Shown here: one piece after another, positions 1-8,068 of the stretch | How the letters are laid out: each line of letters opens with the position of its first letter | How positions within the stretch are numbered: position 1 is the first letter of the stretch | DNA from: Novosphingobium colocasiae | GTDB taxonomy: Bacteria; Pseudomonadota; Alphaproteobacteria; Sphingomonadales; Sphingomonadaceae | Assembly: GCF_014652555.1 (NCBI RefSeq) | Contig: NZ_BMZA01000002.1 | Span: 248,001 to 312,000, forward strand | Direction of reading: 5' to 3' | DNA: 64,000 bases | The notes under the pieces: generated by a model | Seen by the model: the letters and a program-made list of their open reading frames with translations, nothing else | Database searches by the model: none | Told to the model about the DNA's origin: nothing | Translations under genes and position numbers: made by a program

Positions 1-507
1 GAACGCCTGGTGATCGTAAGCGCTGGTGGAGCCCAGCATCTCGACACCATCCGGCCGGGTGAAGGTATCGCCGTGCCAGTGCAGCACTGGCACCGCATCG
101 ATATGGCTCAGCGGATTGTCCGCCACCGAGGTATCGACACTGACGGGGTGGAAGCCCACTTCCTTGGTGGCACCGGGATATACCGTGGCACCCAGCGCGC
201 CGGCGATCATCTGCGCGCCGAAGCATACGCCAAGCGTCGGCCGGTCTGCCATCAGCCGGAGCGACAGCCGGCGCATCTGGCAGGTAATCCAGGGGTGAGC
301 ATCCTGCTCGTAGACCCCCATCGGCCCGCCCATCATGATCAGCAGGTCAGGTTCGCGCAGGTCGAGCGAGGAAAATTCGGGGTCGGTGACATCGACCCGT
401 GACACGCTGTAACCCGCAGCCTCAATCGGCTGGCGGTACCCGGCGACCCCTTCGTGGGGAACGTGACGGATGATGAGAGCGGTTTTCACTGCAGAGGAAT
501 ATGCCAT
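1..507 (-). CDS. Class I glutamine amidotransferase-like protein (partial, 3' end beyond window)
   Basis: The minus-strand frame is open from the ATG at 507 to the window edge and gives 169 residues. A GATase1 fold is supported by MMGGPMGVYE (residues 58-67), the nucleophile elbow GVCFGAQM with Cys95, and HWHGDTF further on, which matches the region before the catalytic His in GMP synthase-like stand-alone amidotransferases. The catalytic His/Glu pair should lie beyond base 1. Such proteins transfer or release ammonia from glutamine, but the substrate cannot be told. A 10-bp inverted repeat sits 22 bases upstream of the start. The class assignment is firm and the specific role is unknown. Confidence 0.85.
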   Translation of the reverse strand, partial: MAYSSAVKTALIIRHVPHEGVAGYRQPIEAAGYSVSRVDVTDPEFSSLDLREPDLLIMMGGPMGVYEQDAHPWITCQMRRLSLRLMADRPTLGVCFGAQMIAGALGATVYPGATKEVGFHPVSVDTSVADNPLSHIDAVPVLHWHGDTFTRPDGVEMLGSTSAYDHQAF

Positions 508-528
508 GAGATTTCGAGCCGGGCGACT

Positions 529-558
529 GTCTCGCGCGCGGTTTTCCACGCGCGAGAC
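529..558. repeat. 10-bp inverted repeat upstream of the amidotransferase gene
   Basis: GTCTCGCGCG (529-538) and CGCGCGAGAC (549-558) are perfect inverted arms around the 10-base spacer CGGTTTTCCA. It lies in the leader of the minus-strand amidotransferase gene and could be an operator or an mRNA hairpin. The rest of 559-1016 shows no convincing gene; the short open frames there have no family features. Confidence 0.6.
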
Positions 559-1016
559 GGGTTGCGGACTATAGGCCAAGCCTTTCCCAGAAATCGCGGG
601 CGGAGCCACCGAGCCGGCCGGACATGGCGGCTGCATGGCCGGTTGCCGCGCGCCAGCTCGGGTGGGGGAGCCGGTCGTTCGGCTGTCGGGCCGCGCGCAG
701 CACGCGCGATCGGACAGGCGGGATGGGGGCGTTCAGAGGCGAGACTGAGGGCATTTTCGTATCTCCTGTCAAAGGAGCACGAATCCAGCGTGGTACCTGG
801 GTATCGTGCGCTTTAGCGGTTGGTTTCGCGGAGCAAGCTGACGAGCATCAAAAGCCGCGGCCGGTGGGCGAACCCCACCGACAGGTTTATATCTACTGAT
901 TTGATCGAGATTTTCCAATCAGGGTTTCTTGTGCCGCTGTCAGAAAAACTTGAGCGGCGCTGTTTCGTCGGTTGCGGGCGGTTGCCGCCCGGCCAGCCGC
1001 GCCATAGACTGTCGCG

Positions 1017-2351
1017 ATGCGCATCCTTCCACCGGCCCTTGGCCTTTTCGCCGTCCTGATTCCGCTGTCCGGCACCGCGGCCAATGCCCCGCCGCCGCTG
1101 GCCGAAGCGATCGCCGCCGACATGCCCGGCCTGATGACGACGTATCGCGATCTGCATGCCAATCCTGAACTGAGCGATCAGGAATTCCGCACCGCCGCCG
1201 TGCTCGCCGCTGCGGCGCGCAAGGCGGGGTTCACGGTGACCGAGAAAGTGGGCGGAACCGGAGTGGTCGCGGTGCTGCGCAACGGGCCGGGGCCGACCGT
1301 GCTGATCCGTACCGACATGGACGGCCTGCCGGTGGTGGAGCAGACCGGGTTGGCCTTTGCCTCCACCCGGCGCGCGGTGTCATCCGCCGGCGTGGAAAGC
1401 GGGGTGATGCACGCTTGTGGCCACGATACCCACATGACCGCGTGGATCGAGACCGCCCGGCAACTGGCGGCGCGCAAGGCGCAGTGGTCCGGGACGGTGG
1501 TGATGATCGGCCAGCCGGCCGAGGAAGTGGGCACCGGCGCACTCGGCATGCTGGGGGCAGGGCTCTACACCCGATTTCCCAAGCCGGACTTCGCGCTGGC
1601 CATCCACGATTCGGCCTCGCTGGCAGCGGGCACGGTCGCGGCGGCCAAGGGCTGGGCGCTTGCCAATGTCGATTCAGTGGACGTGCTCGTCCACGGCGTC
1701 GGGGGGCATGGAGCCTATCCGCAGACCACGAAAGACCCGATCGTATTGGGCAGTGCCATCGTCATGCGGCTGCAGACCCTGGTCAGCCGCGAGCGCGATC
1801 CCGGCGATCCGGTGGTGGTCACGGTCGGAGCGTTCCATGCCGGCACCAAGCACAACATCATCCCCGACGAAGCGCGGCTGCAACTGACCGTGCGCAGCTA
1901 TTCCGACGAGACGCGCCAAGGCTTGCTGGACGGCATCGCCCGCATTGCCCGGGGCGAGGCGATAGCCGCCGGACTGCCCGATGCGCTGATGCCGCAAGTG
2001 ACGGTCAAGGACCCGCACACCCGTGCCACCTGGAATTCGCCCGAGCTGGCGCAAAAGGCGCTGGACTGGCTGACTCCGGAGCTTGGGGCGGACCGCGTCT
2101 CGGTCTCTCCCGCAGTCATGGGCGGCGAGGATTTCGGGGAATACCGGCGGGCCGATACCGATCATATCCAGTCGGTGATCTTCTGGGTCGGCGGCGTGCC
2201 GGCGGAAAAGATGGCCGCCGCAGCCGCCGGCGGGGCACCGCTGCCGTCGCTCCATAGCCCGTTCTGGGCTCCCGAAGCGGAAAAGGTCATCGCCACCGGT
2301 GCCCAAGTGCTGACGTCTACGGCGATGCGGCTGATGCAGAAGGGCGGATAG
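1017..2351 (+). CDS. Secreted M20D-family amidohydrolase / metallopeptidase
   Basis: 444 residues. The N-terminus (about 1-22) is a Sec-type signal peptide ending near TAANA, so the enzyme is probably periplasmic. The mature part has M20 family hallmarks: DLHANPELS near residue 45, the metal-binding block HACGHDTHM, GQPAEE with the presumed catalytic Glu, and a dimerisation domain in the middle. Family members hydrolyse N-acyl amino acids, hippurate or small peptides with a di-metal centre; the substrate here is unknown. The ATG at 1017 is chosen because it directly precedes the signal peptide. No operon partner is visible: the next gene is on the other strand. Confidence 0.88.
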   Translation: MRILPPALGLFAVLIPLSGTAANAPPPLAEAIAADMPGLMTTYRDLHANPELSDQEFRTAAVLAAAARKAGFTVTEKVGGTGVVAVLRNGPGPTVLIRTDMDGLPVVEQTGLAFASTRRAVSSAGVESGVMHACGHDTHMTAWIETARQLAARKAQWSGTVVMIGQPAEEVGTGALGMLGAGLYTRFPKPDFALAIHDSASLAAGTVAAAKGWALANVDSVDVLVHGVGGHGAYPQTTKDPIVLGSAIVMRLQTLVSRERDPGDPVVVTVGAFHAGTKHNIIPDEARLQLTVRSYSDETRQGLLDGIARIARGEAIAAGLPDALMPQVTVKDPHTRATWNSPELAQKALDWLTPELGADRVSVSPAVMGGEDFGEYRRADTDHIQSVIFWVGGVPAEKMAAAAAGGAPLPSLHSPFWAPEAEKVIATGAQVLTSTAMRLMQKGG

Positions 2352-2381
2352 GTGTGACGAAGTTGCGCGGGCGCTCTGGTG

Positions 2382-2897
2382 TCAGCGGCCTTCGCCGGAG
2401 CCCGATCGCGCGCGGGACTGGGCGAGCATCTGGGCGATCTCGTCGGCGCTGGGCGGGGCGGCGGTTTCGGCTTTCGCGCCGGGTCTGCGGCGCTTGGGAT
2501 CAGCGTCGGCGGCGCTTGCCATGGCGATCTGGTGCGCCACCTCCTGGCTGACTGCCCCGGCGCGGCCGCTGGCACTGTCGATGTAGCTGTTGAACGATCC
2601 GCCGAGGTTCCCGCCACCCGATACGTTGGCGACCATGTTGTCGCCCTGGCCCATGCTGTCGACGTAGGTCCAGCTATGGTGTTCGGCGGTCTGGATGGAA
2701 TTGCTGCCCTTGCCCGAAACGGCAAGGTCCACCTTGTCCGGGCCCGGTTTGGTTTCGGCGGCTTGCGAGGCCTGGACTTGCGCGTCATTGCCGCTGGCAA
2801 ACATTGCCAGCACCCCGGTGAGCACCAGCGTGCCGACCGCGAAGTGGCGGAAGATGCCGAGGTTGCCCCCGGCCGGGCGTTTCGTCGCGCGTTTCAT
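2382..2897 (-). CDS. Hypothetical membrane-anchored protein, 171 aa
   Basis: Not recognised. The chain starts with a basic segment (KRATKRP), followed by one hydrophobic helix at about 18-36, then a polar Gly/Ser/Asn-rich stretch at about 60-115 (GGGNLGGS) and a charged Ala/Pro-rich tail. This looks like a single-pass inner-membrane protein with a low-complexity periplasmic part. It is convergent with the amidohydrolase, 30 bases apart, and divergent from the glycosyltransferase operon at 3153. Its coding frame is better supported than the overlapping plus-strand frame because of the membrane anchor. Function unknown. Confidence 0.6.
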   Translation of the reverse strand: MKRATKRPAGGNLGIFRHFAVGTLVLTGVLAMFASGNDAQVQASQAAETKPGPDKVDLAVSGKGSNSIQTAEHHSWTYVDSMGQGDNMVANVSGGGNLGGSFNSYIDSASGRAGAVSQEVAHQIAMASAADADPKRRRPGAKAETAAPPSADEIAQMLAQSRARSGSGEGR

Positions 2898-3152
2898 GGG
2901 ATGTCGATTTACGCCGCCCAGGTTAACTCTCTGGCCGGGCAGGATGGTTAATACGGCCTTGCCTAGCGGTCACCGCACGCGACGGCCTCTGCAAGCGACC
3001 TGTAAGCCGGGCCGACATCTTGCCCCGAAATCCGTCTGGTACCGCGTAAAAGCGCGGAGGGGGCGCTGTCAGATTTACCGACATTTTACGCCTTTGCCCT
3101 AGGCAGGGAACGATCCGCCGGAAACGGCCAGGAAAGTTGGTAATTCTCGGCG

Positions 3153-4538
3153 ATGATCCGTCTGTTCAAACACTATATCCCGCATTCGGTCGTCCTGCTG
3201 TGGCTGGTCGATGTCCTGCTGCTGGTCTGCGCCAACGAGATTTCGTGGCGGTTGCGGGCCGGCCAGATCGGGATGGAGGCGGGCGAGTTCACCTCGCGCA
3301 TGGGGGCGCATGCTGCCTTTGCCGCCGTGATCGTGATGGCGATGGTGGCGGTCGGGGTCTACGGGACCGATGCCCTGCGCTCCATCCGCTTTGCCGCAGC
3401 GCGGCTCTTGGTGGCGATTTCGCTCGGCGTCATCGCCCTGTCATTCGTGGACTTTCTGGTGCGCGGGCAGACGTTCTGGCGTTCGACGCTCGCCTATTCG
3501 ATGGCGATCGTCATCGTCCTTCTCATCCTCAACCGGGCGCTGCTCAGCGGTTTTCTCGGCACGTCTGCGTTTCGCCGGCGGGTGCTGGTGCTGGGGGCGG
3601 GGCGGCGCGCCCAGCGGCTGCGTGATCTAGGTAACCGGCCGGAAAGCGGCTTCGCCATCGTCGGCTATATCGGCATGAGCGAGGCGGCTCCGATGGTGGA
3701 AGAAGCCATTGCCCGTTCGGCGATCCACAACCTCACCCGCTATGTCGAGAACCTGGGCGTCAGCGAGGTGGTGCTGGCGCTGGAAGAGCGCCGCAACGCG
3801 CTGCCGCTCAAGGACCTGCTGCGGATCAAGACCGCCGGTGTCCACGTCAACGAATTCTCCAGCTTCCTGGAGCGCGAGACCGGCCGCGTCGATCTCGATA
3901 CGGTCAATCCGAGCTGGCTGATCTTTTCGGACGGGTTCTCTTCCGGCCGGGCACTGTCGAGCGCGGCCAAGCGGATTTTCGATATCGTCGTGAGCGGGCT
4001 GCTGCTGCTGCTGACCGCCCCGGTGATCCTGCTGTTCGCGCTGCTGGTGAAGATCGACAGCAAGGGGCCGGCCTTTTATCGCCAGCAGCGCGTGGGCCTG
4101 TTTGGAGAGAACTTCAACGTCCTCAAGCTGCGCTCCATGCGCACTGACGCCGAGGTCAACGGGGCGCAGTTCGCGGCGGAGAACGATCCGCGCGTCACCC
4201 GCATCGGCCGGTTCATCCGCAAGGTCCGGATCGACGAGCTGCCGCAGGCGTGGTCCGTGCTGAAGGGCGAGATGAGCTTCGTCGGCCCGCGTCCCGAGCG
4301 GCCCGAATTCGTCGCCGATCTCGAAGAGCATCTGCCCTACTATGCCGAGCGCCACATGGTGAAGCCGGGCATCACCGGCTGGGCACAGATCAATTATCCC
4401 TATGGCGCGTCGCTGGAGGATTCCCGCAACAAGCTGGAATACGACCTCTATTACGCCAAGAACTACACCCCGTTCCTGGACCTGCTCATCATCCTCCAGA
4501 CCCTGCGCGTGGTGCTGTGGAGCGAGGGCGCACGCTGA
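3153..4538 (+). CDS. Polyprenyl glycosylphosphotransferase, exosortase/XrtA-associated type (TIGR03013-like)
   Basis: 461 residues. The N-terminal third carries about four membrane helices (residues 12-30, 50-72, 82-104, 112-132), then a CoA-binding/Rossmann-like linker. The C-terminal 190 residues are a bacterial sugar transferase domain with KRIFDIVVSG, the KLRSMR block, RKVRIDELPQ and FVGPRPERPEF. Such enzymes transfer a sugar-1-phosphate to undecaprenyl phosphate and start exopolysaccharide synthesis. It heads an operon with prsK and prsR (1-base stop/start overlaps), the arrangement known for exosortase A-linked envelope loci. No glycosyltransferase, flippase or polymerase follows, so the remaining polysaccharide genes must lie elsewhere. 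Confidence 0.88.
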   Translation: MIRLFKHYIPHSVVLLWLVDVLLLVCANEISWRLRAGQIGMEAGEFTSRMGAHAAFAAVIVMAMVAVGVYGTDALRSIRFAAARLLVAISLGVIALSFVDFLVRGQTFWRSTLAYSMAIVIVLLILNRALLSGFLGTSAFRRRVLVLGAGRRAQRLRDLGNRPESGFAIVGYIGMSEAAPMVEEAIARSAIHNLTRYVENLGVSEVVLALEERRNALPLKDLLRIKTAGVHVNEFSSFLERETGRVDLDTVNPSWLIFSDGFSSGRALSSAAKRIFDIVVSGLLLLLTAPVILLFALLVKIDSKGPAFYRQQRVGLFGENFNVLKLRSMRTDAEVNGAQFAAENDPRVTRIGRFIRKVRIDELPQAWSVLKGEMSFVGPRPERPEFVADLEEHLPYYAERHMVKPGITGWAQINYPYGASLEDSRNKLEYDLYYAKNYTPFLDLLIILQTLRVVLWSEGAR

Positions 4539-6679
4539 TGATGCATGCACCGGGCCTGTTCTGGAGCAAGCTGGGCGTCGCGCTTGACCTGACCGGTGCC
4601 ATTGCGCTGGCCAGTCTGGCGCTATGGCTGTGGCCGCGCCGCAACCGGTTCGGCGATGTCGGCCCCGGCATCCTGTGCGCGCTCGCCATTACGGCATTGT
4701 GGTGCCTGGCGATCGCGGCGTTGCCGATCGGCGCGCCGGGCCGCGATCTGGTGACGTTTGCGGAAAGCGCGCGCAACCTGTCGTGGCTGGTGGTGATATA
4801 CCAGCTCTTCGCCGACGATGGCCGCAATTCCAGCCTCGCGCCGATCCGTCCGGTGATCTACGCGCTGGTCTTCGTCGAACTGCTCCACTTCGGGATCGAG
4901 CTCAGCCTGTCGCGCGTGGGCATGAACGAGCAGGTGCAGCGCATCGCCTTCGAATTCAACGTGATGTTCCGCCTGCTGGTGACGGTGGGCGGGCTGGTGC
5001 TGGTCCATAACCTCTACGCCGGCGCGTCGCGCGATTCGCGCCCGGCACTGCGCTGGCCGACCATCGGGCTGGCCGGGCTCTGGGCCTTCGACCTCAATCT
5101 TTACACCATCGCCTACTTGGCCGCGCACTGGCCGGCCGAGATCGCCGCGCTGCGCGGCCTTGCCGCGATAGCGCTGGCGGGGTTCTTCGCCATGGCGGCG
5201 GCGCGCAATGCCGAGGACTTGCGCATCCGCCCGTCACGCGCGGTCACGTTCCAGACGTTCTCGCTACTGGTCATCGGCTTCTATCTCGTGGCCATGGTCG
5301 CGGTGGCGCAGTGGCTGTCCTATGCCGGCGGCAACTTCGCGCGGCTGATCGAGCTGGCATTCCTGACCTTGGCGAGCGCCATCGCGCTGGTCGTGCTGCC
5401 GTCGCGCCGGGTGCGCGGCTGGCTCAAGGTCATGCTGGCCAAGCACTTCTTCCAGCACCGCTACGATTATCGCGAGGAATGGCTGCGCTTCACCCGGACC
5501 ATCGGTAGCGGCGGGGCCGAGGCGATGCCGCTGGGCCAGCGCGTGGTGCAGGCCATGGCCGACGTCACCGACAGCCCCGCCGGGCTGCTGCTGTGCCCCG
5601 GTGAACACGGTGACCTGACGCTGGCGGCGCGGTGGAACTGGAACGACATCGACATTCCGGCCGGTGCCATCTCGGCTGCGGCGACGACTTTCTTCGAGCG
5701 TACCAACTTCATCACCGATCTCGACGACTGGCGCGCCCAAGGCCATGCGGCCGAGCGCGAGATGAGCGGCGGGCTGACCGTTCCCGCGTGGCTCCTGGCG
5801 GAGACGCGCGCGTGGGCGCTGGTGCCGCTGGTCCATTACGAGCGGCTTGTCGGCCTGGTCGTGCTGGCCCGGCCGCAAATGGTCCGCAAGTTCGACTGGG
5901 AAGATTTCGATCTGCTGCGGGTCATCGGCCAGCAGCTCGCCAGCTACCTCGCCGAGAATGCGAGTCAGGAAGCGCTGGCCGAAGCCAGCCGGTTCGACGA
6001 TTTCCACCGCCGCATCGCCTTCGTGATGCACGATATCAAGAACCTGGCGAGCCAGTTCAGCCTGCTCGCGCGCAATGCCGAACTGCACGCCGAAAAGCCG
6101 GAATTCCGCGCCGACATGCTGGTGACGCTGCGGGCCTCATCCGAAAAGCTCAACGCTCTGATCGCGCGGCTTTCACGCTACGGCAACGGCGCGGTGGACA
6201 AGCTGGAGGAAGTGGCCGGCGAACAGGTTGTCCGCGCGGTGATGCAGCGGTTCCACGCGCGACCGCAGGTCGTGCTGACGCAGTGCGAACCGCTGGCGAT
6301 CACCGCCAACGCGCATTCGCTGGAGCAGGTGCTCGTCCATCTCGTCCAGAACGCCATCGACGCCAGCCGGCCGGACAGCCCGGTGTTCGTCTCGCTGACC
6401 GCCGACGGCCTTGCCGCGCGGTTCGAGGTGATCGATGCCGGGTCCGGCATGTCGCCCGAATTCGTCCGCACGCGACTGTTCAAGCCGTTCGTGTCCACCA
6501 AGAGCGGCGGGTTCGGCATCGGCGCATTCGAGGCGCGCGAACTGGTGCGGGCGATGCGCGGGCGGCTCGATGTCGAATCGCGCGAAGGGCTGGGCTCGCG
6601 GTTCGTCGTGCGGGTGCCGCTCGCCGCTCCCGGCCGGCTCGTCGACCCGACCATTCCAGAAGACCAGAAAGTAGCGTGA
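4538..6679 (+). CDS. prsK: Sensor histidine kinase PrsK of the XrtA/PEP-CTERM system
   Basis: 713 residues from the ATG at 4538, which overlaps the previous stop by one base; the longer upstream frame reads through the transferase gene and is rejected. The first half is membrane-embedded (roughly eight helices up to residue 290). A GAF domain follows at about 330-480, then a kinase core with the phospho-acceptor block MHDIKN (His498) and an ATPase domain with an N box and a GFGIGAF glycine loop. The order matches PrsK, which senses an unknown envelope signal and phosphorylates PrsR. The immediate neighbour prsR supports this. Confidence 0.85.
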   Translation: MMHAPGLFWSKLGVALDLTGAIALASLALWLWPRRNRFGDVGPGILCALAITALWCLAIAALPIGAPGRDLVTFAESARNLSWLVVIYQLFADDGRNSSLAPIRPVIYALVFVELLHFGIELSLSRVGMNEQVQRIAFEFNVMFRLLVTVGGLVLVHNLYAGASRDSRPALRWPTIGLAGLWAFDLNLYTIAYLAAHWPAEIAALRGLAAIALAGFFAMAAARNAEDLRIRPSRAVTFQTFSLLVIGFYLVAMVAVAQWLSYAGGNFARLIELAFLTLASAIALVVLPSRRVRGWLKVMLAKHFFQHRYDYREEWLRFTRTIGSGGAEAMPLGQRVVQAMADVTDSPAGLLLCPGEHGDLTLAARWNWNDIDIPAGAISAAATTFFERTNFITDLDDWRAQGHAAEREMSGGLTVPAWLLAETRAWALVPLVHYERLVGLVVLARPQMVRKFDWEDFDLLRVIGQQLASYLAENASQEALAEASRFDDFHRRIAFVMHDIKNLASQFSLLARNAELHAEKPEFRADMLVTLRASSEKLNALIARLSRYGNGAVDKLEEVAGEQVVRAVMQRFHARPQVVLTQCEPLAITANAHSLEQVLVHLVQNAIDASRPDSPVFVSLTADGLAARFEVIDAGSGMSPEFVRTRLFKPFVSTKSGGFGIGAFEARELVRAMRGRLDVESREGLGSRFVVRVPLAAPGRLVDPTIPEDQKVA

Positions 6680-8043
6680 TGACCGAGACCCGCCCCAAGC
6701 TGCTCGTCGTCGAGGACGATGCCGGCCTGCAGGCCCAGCTCAAGTGGGCTTACGAGGACTTCGAAGTGATGATCGCGGGCGACCGCGCCAGCGCGCTGAC
6801 CCTGCTGCGCGCGGAGATGCCCGATGTCGTCACCCTCGATCTCGGCCTGCCGCCGGACCCGGACGGCACCTCCGAAGGCTTCGCCGTACTGGACGAGATC
6901 ATGGCGCTCAAGCCCGACACCAAGGTGATCGTGGCGAGCGGCCACAATGCGCGCGAGAGCGCATTGCAGGCGATCGCGCGCGGCGCTTACGATTTCTACC
7001 AGAAGCCCGTCGATATCGACGTGCTGGGGCTGATCGTGCGCCGGGCCTTGCAGGTCCATCGGCTCGAAGAGGAAAACCGCCGGCTCGCCGCCCGCATCGA
7101 GAAGGACGACAAGGTGCTGGGGCGGATGATCACCGCCGCGCCCGAGATGATCAAGGTGGCCCGCACTATCGAGCGGGTGGCCAACACCAAGGTTTCGGTG
7201 ATGCTGCTGGGCGCGAGCGGGACCGGCAAGGAACTGCTGGCGCGCGGCGTCCACGAGGCGGGCGATCGGGCCAAAGGCGCGTTCGTGGCGATCAACTGCG
7301 CGGCGATCCCGGAAAACCTCCTTGAAAGCGAGCTGTTCGGGCACGAGAAGGGTGCGTTTACCGGCGCGGTCAAGACCACCCAGGGCAAGATCGAGCAGGC
7401 GGCAGGGGGCACCCTCTTCCTGGACGAGGTGGGCGACATCCCGCTGCAGTTGCAGGTCAAGCTGCTGCGCTTCCTGCAGGAACGGGTGATCGAGCGCATC
7501 GGCAGCCGCGAATCCATCCCGGTCGATACCCGCATCGTCTGCGCCACCCATCAGGATCTGGAAGCGATGATCCGGGACGGGCGGTTCCGCGAGGATCTGT
7601 TCTATCGCCTGGCCGAAATCGTCGTGAAGATACCCAGCCTGGCCGAGCGTCCGGGCGATGCCACCTTGCTCGCGAAGGCATTTCTCACCCGCTATGCGCG
7701 CGAGATGAACCCGCGCGTGCGCGGTTTCTCTTCCGAAGCGCTGACCGCGATCGATGCCTGGGGCTGGCCCGGTAACGTGCGCGAGCTGGAAAACCGGGTG
7801 AAACGCGCCGTCATCATGGCCGACGAAAAGCTGGTCAGCGCCGCCGATCTCGATCTGGGCGAGCCGGACCAGCAAGTGGTCAACGCGCTCAACCTTAAGA
7901 CCGCGCGCGAGGCCGCCGATCGCAAGGTGATCCGCCACGCGCTGGCCCGCAGCGAAGGCAACATTTCCAGCACCGCCAAGATGCTCGGTATCAGCCGGCC
8001 CACGCTCTATGACCTGCTCAAACAGTACGACCTGCAATCCTGA
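6679..8043 (+). CDS. prsR: Sigma-54-dependent response regulator PrsR
   Basis: 454 residues, with the ATG overlapping the prsK stop by one base. The receiver domain (1-125) has acidic residues EDD and the probable phospho-Asp54 in TLDLGLP. The AAA+ domain (about 150-390) has Walker A GASGTGKE, an intact sigma-54 contact loop GAFTGA and Walker B LFLDE. A Fis-type helix-turn-helix closes the protein (NISSTAKMLGISRPTLYDLL). It should activate RpoN promoters of polysaccharide and PEP-CTERM genes when phosphorylated by PrsK. I found no clear -24/-12 element in the 255 bases upstream of 3153. Confidence 0.87.
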   Translation: MTETRPKLLVVEDDAGLQAQLKWAYEDFEVMIAGDRASALTLLRAEMPDVVTLDLGLPPDPDGTSEGFAVLDEIMALKPDTKVIVASGHNARESALQAIARGAYDFYQKPVDIDVLGLIVRRALQVHRLEEENRRLAARIEKDDKVLGRMITAAPEMIKVARTIERVANTKVSVMLLGASGTGKELLARGVHEAGDRAKGAFVAINCAAIPENLLESELFGHEKGAFTGAVKTTQGKIEQAAGGTLFLDEVGDIPLQLQVKLLRFLQERVIERIGSRESIPVDTRIVCATHQDLEAMIRDGRFREDLFYRLAEIVVKIPSLAERPGDATLLAKAFLTRYAREMNPRVRGFSSEALTAIDAWGWPGNVRELENRVKRAVIMADEKLVSAADLDLGEPDQQVVNALNLKTAREAADRKVIRHALARSEGNISSTAKMLGISRPTLYDLLKQYDLQS

Positions 8044-8068
8044 CCCCGCCGCGCGCAGGCGCAGCCGG

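Noticed and set aside
508-1016. Short open frames on both strands in the first intergenic region
   Set aside because: They overlap each other, are Arg/Gly/Ala-rich frame shadows and show no domain, membrane helix or ribosome site.
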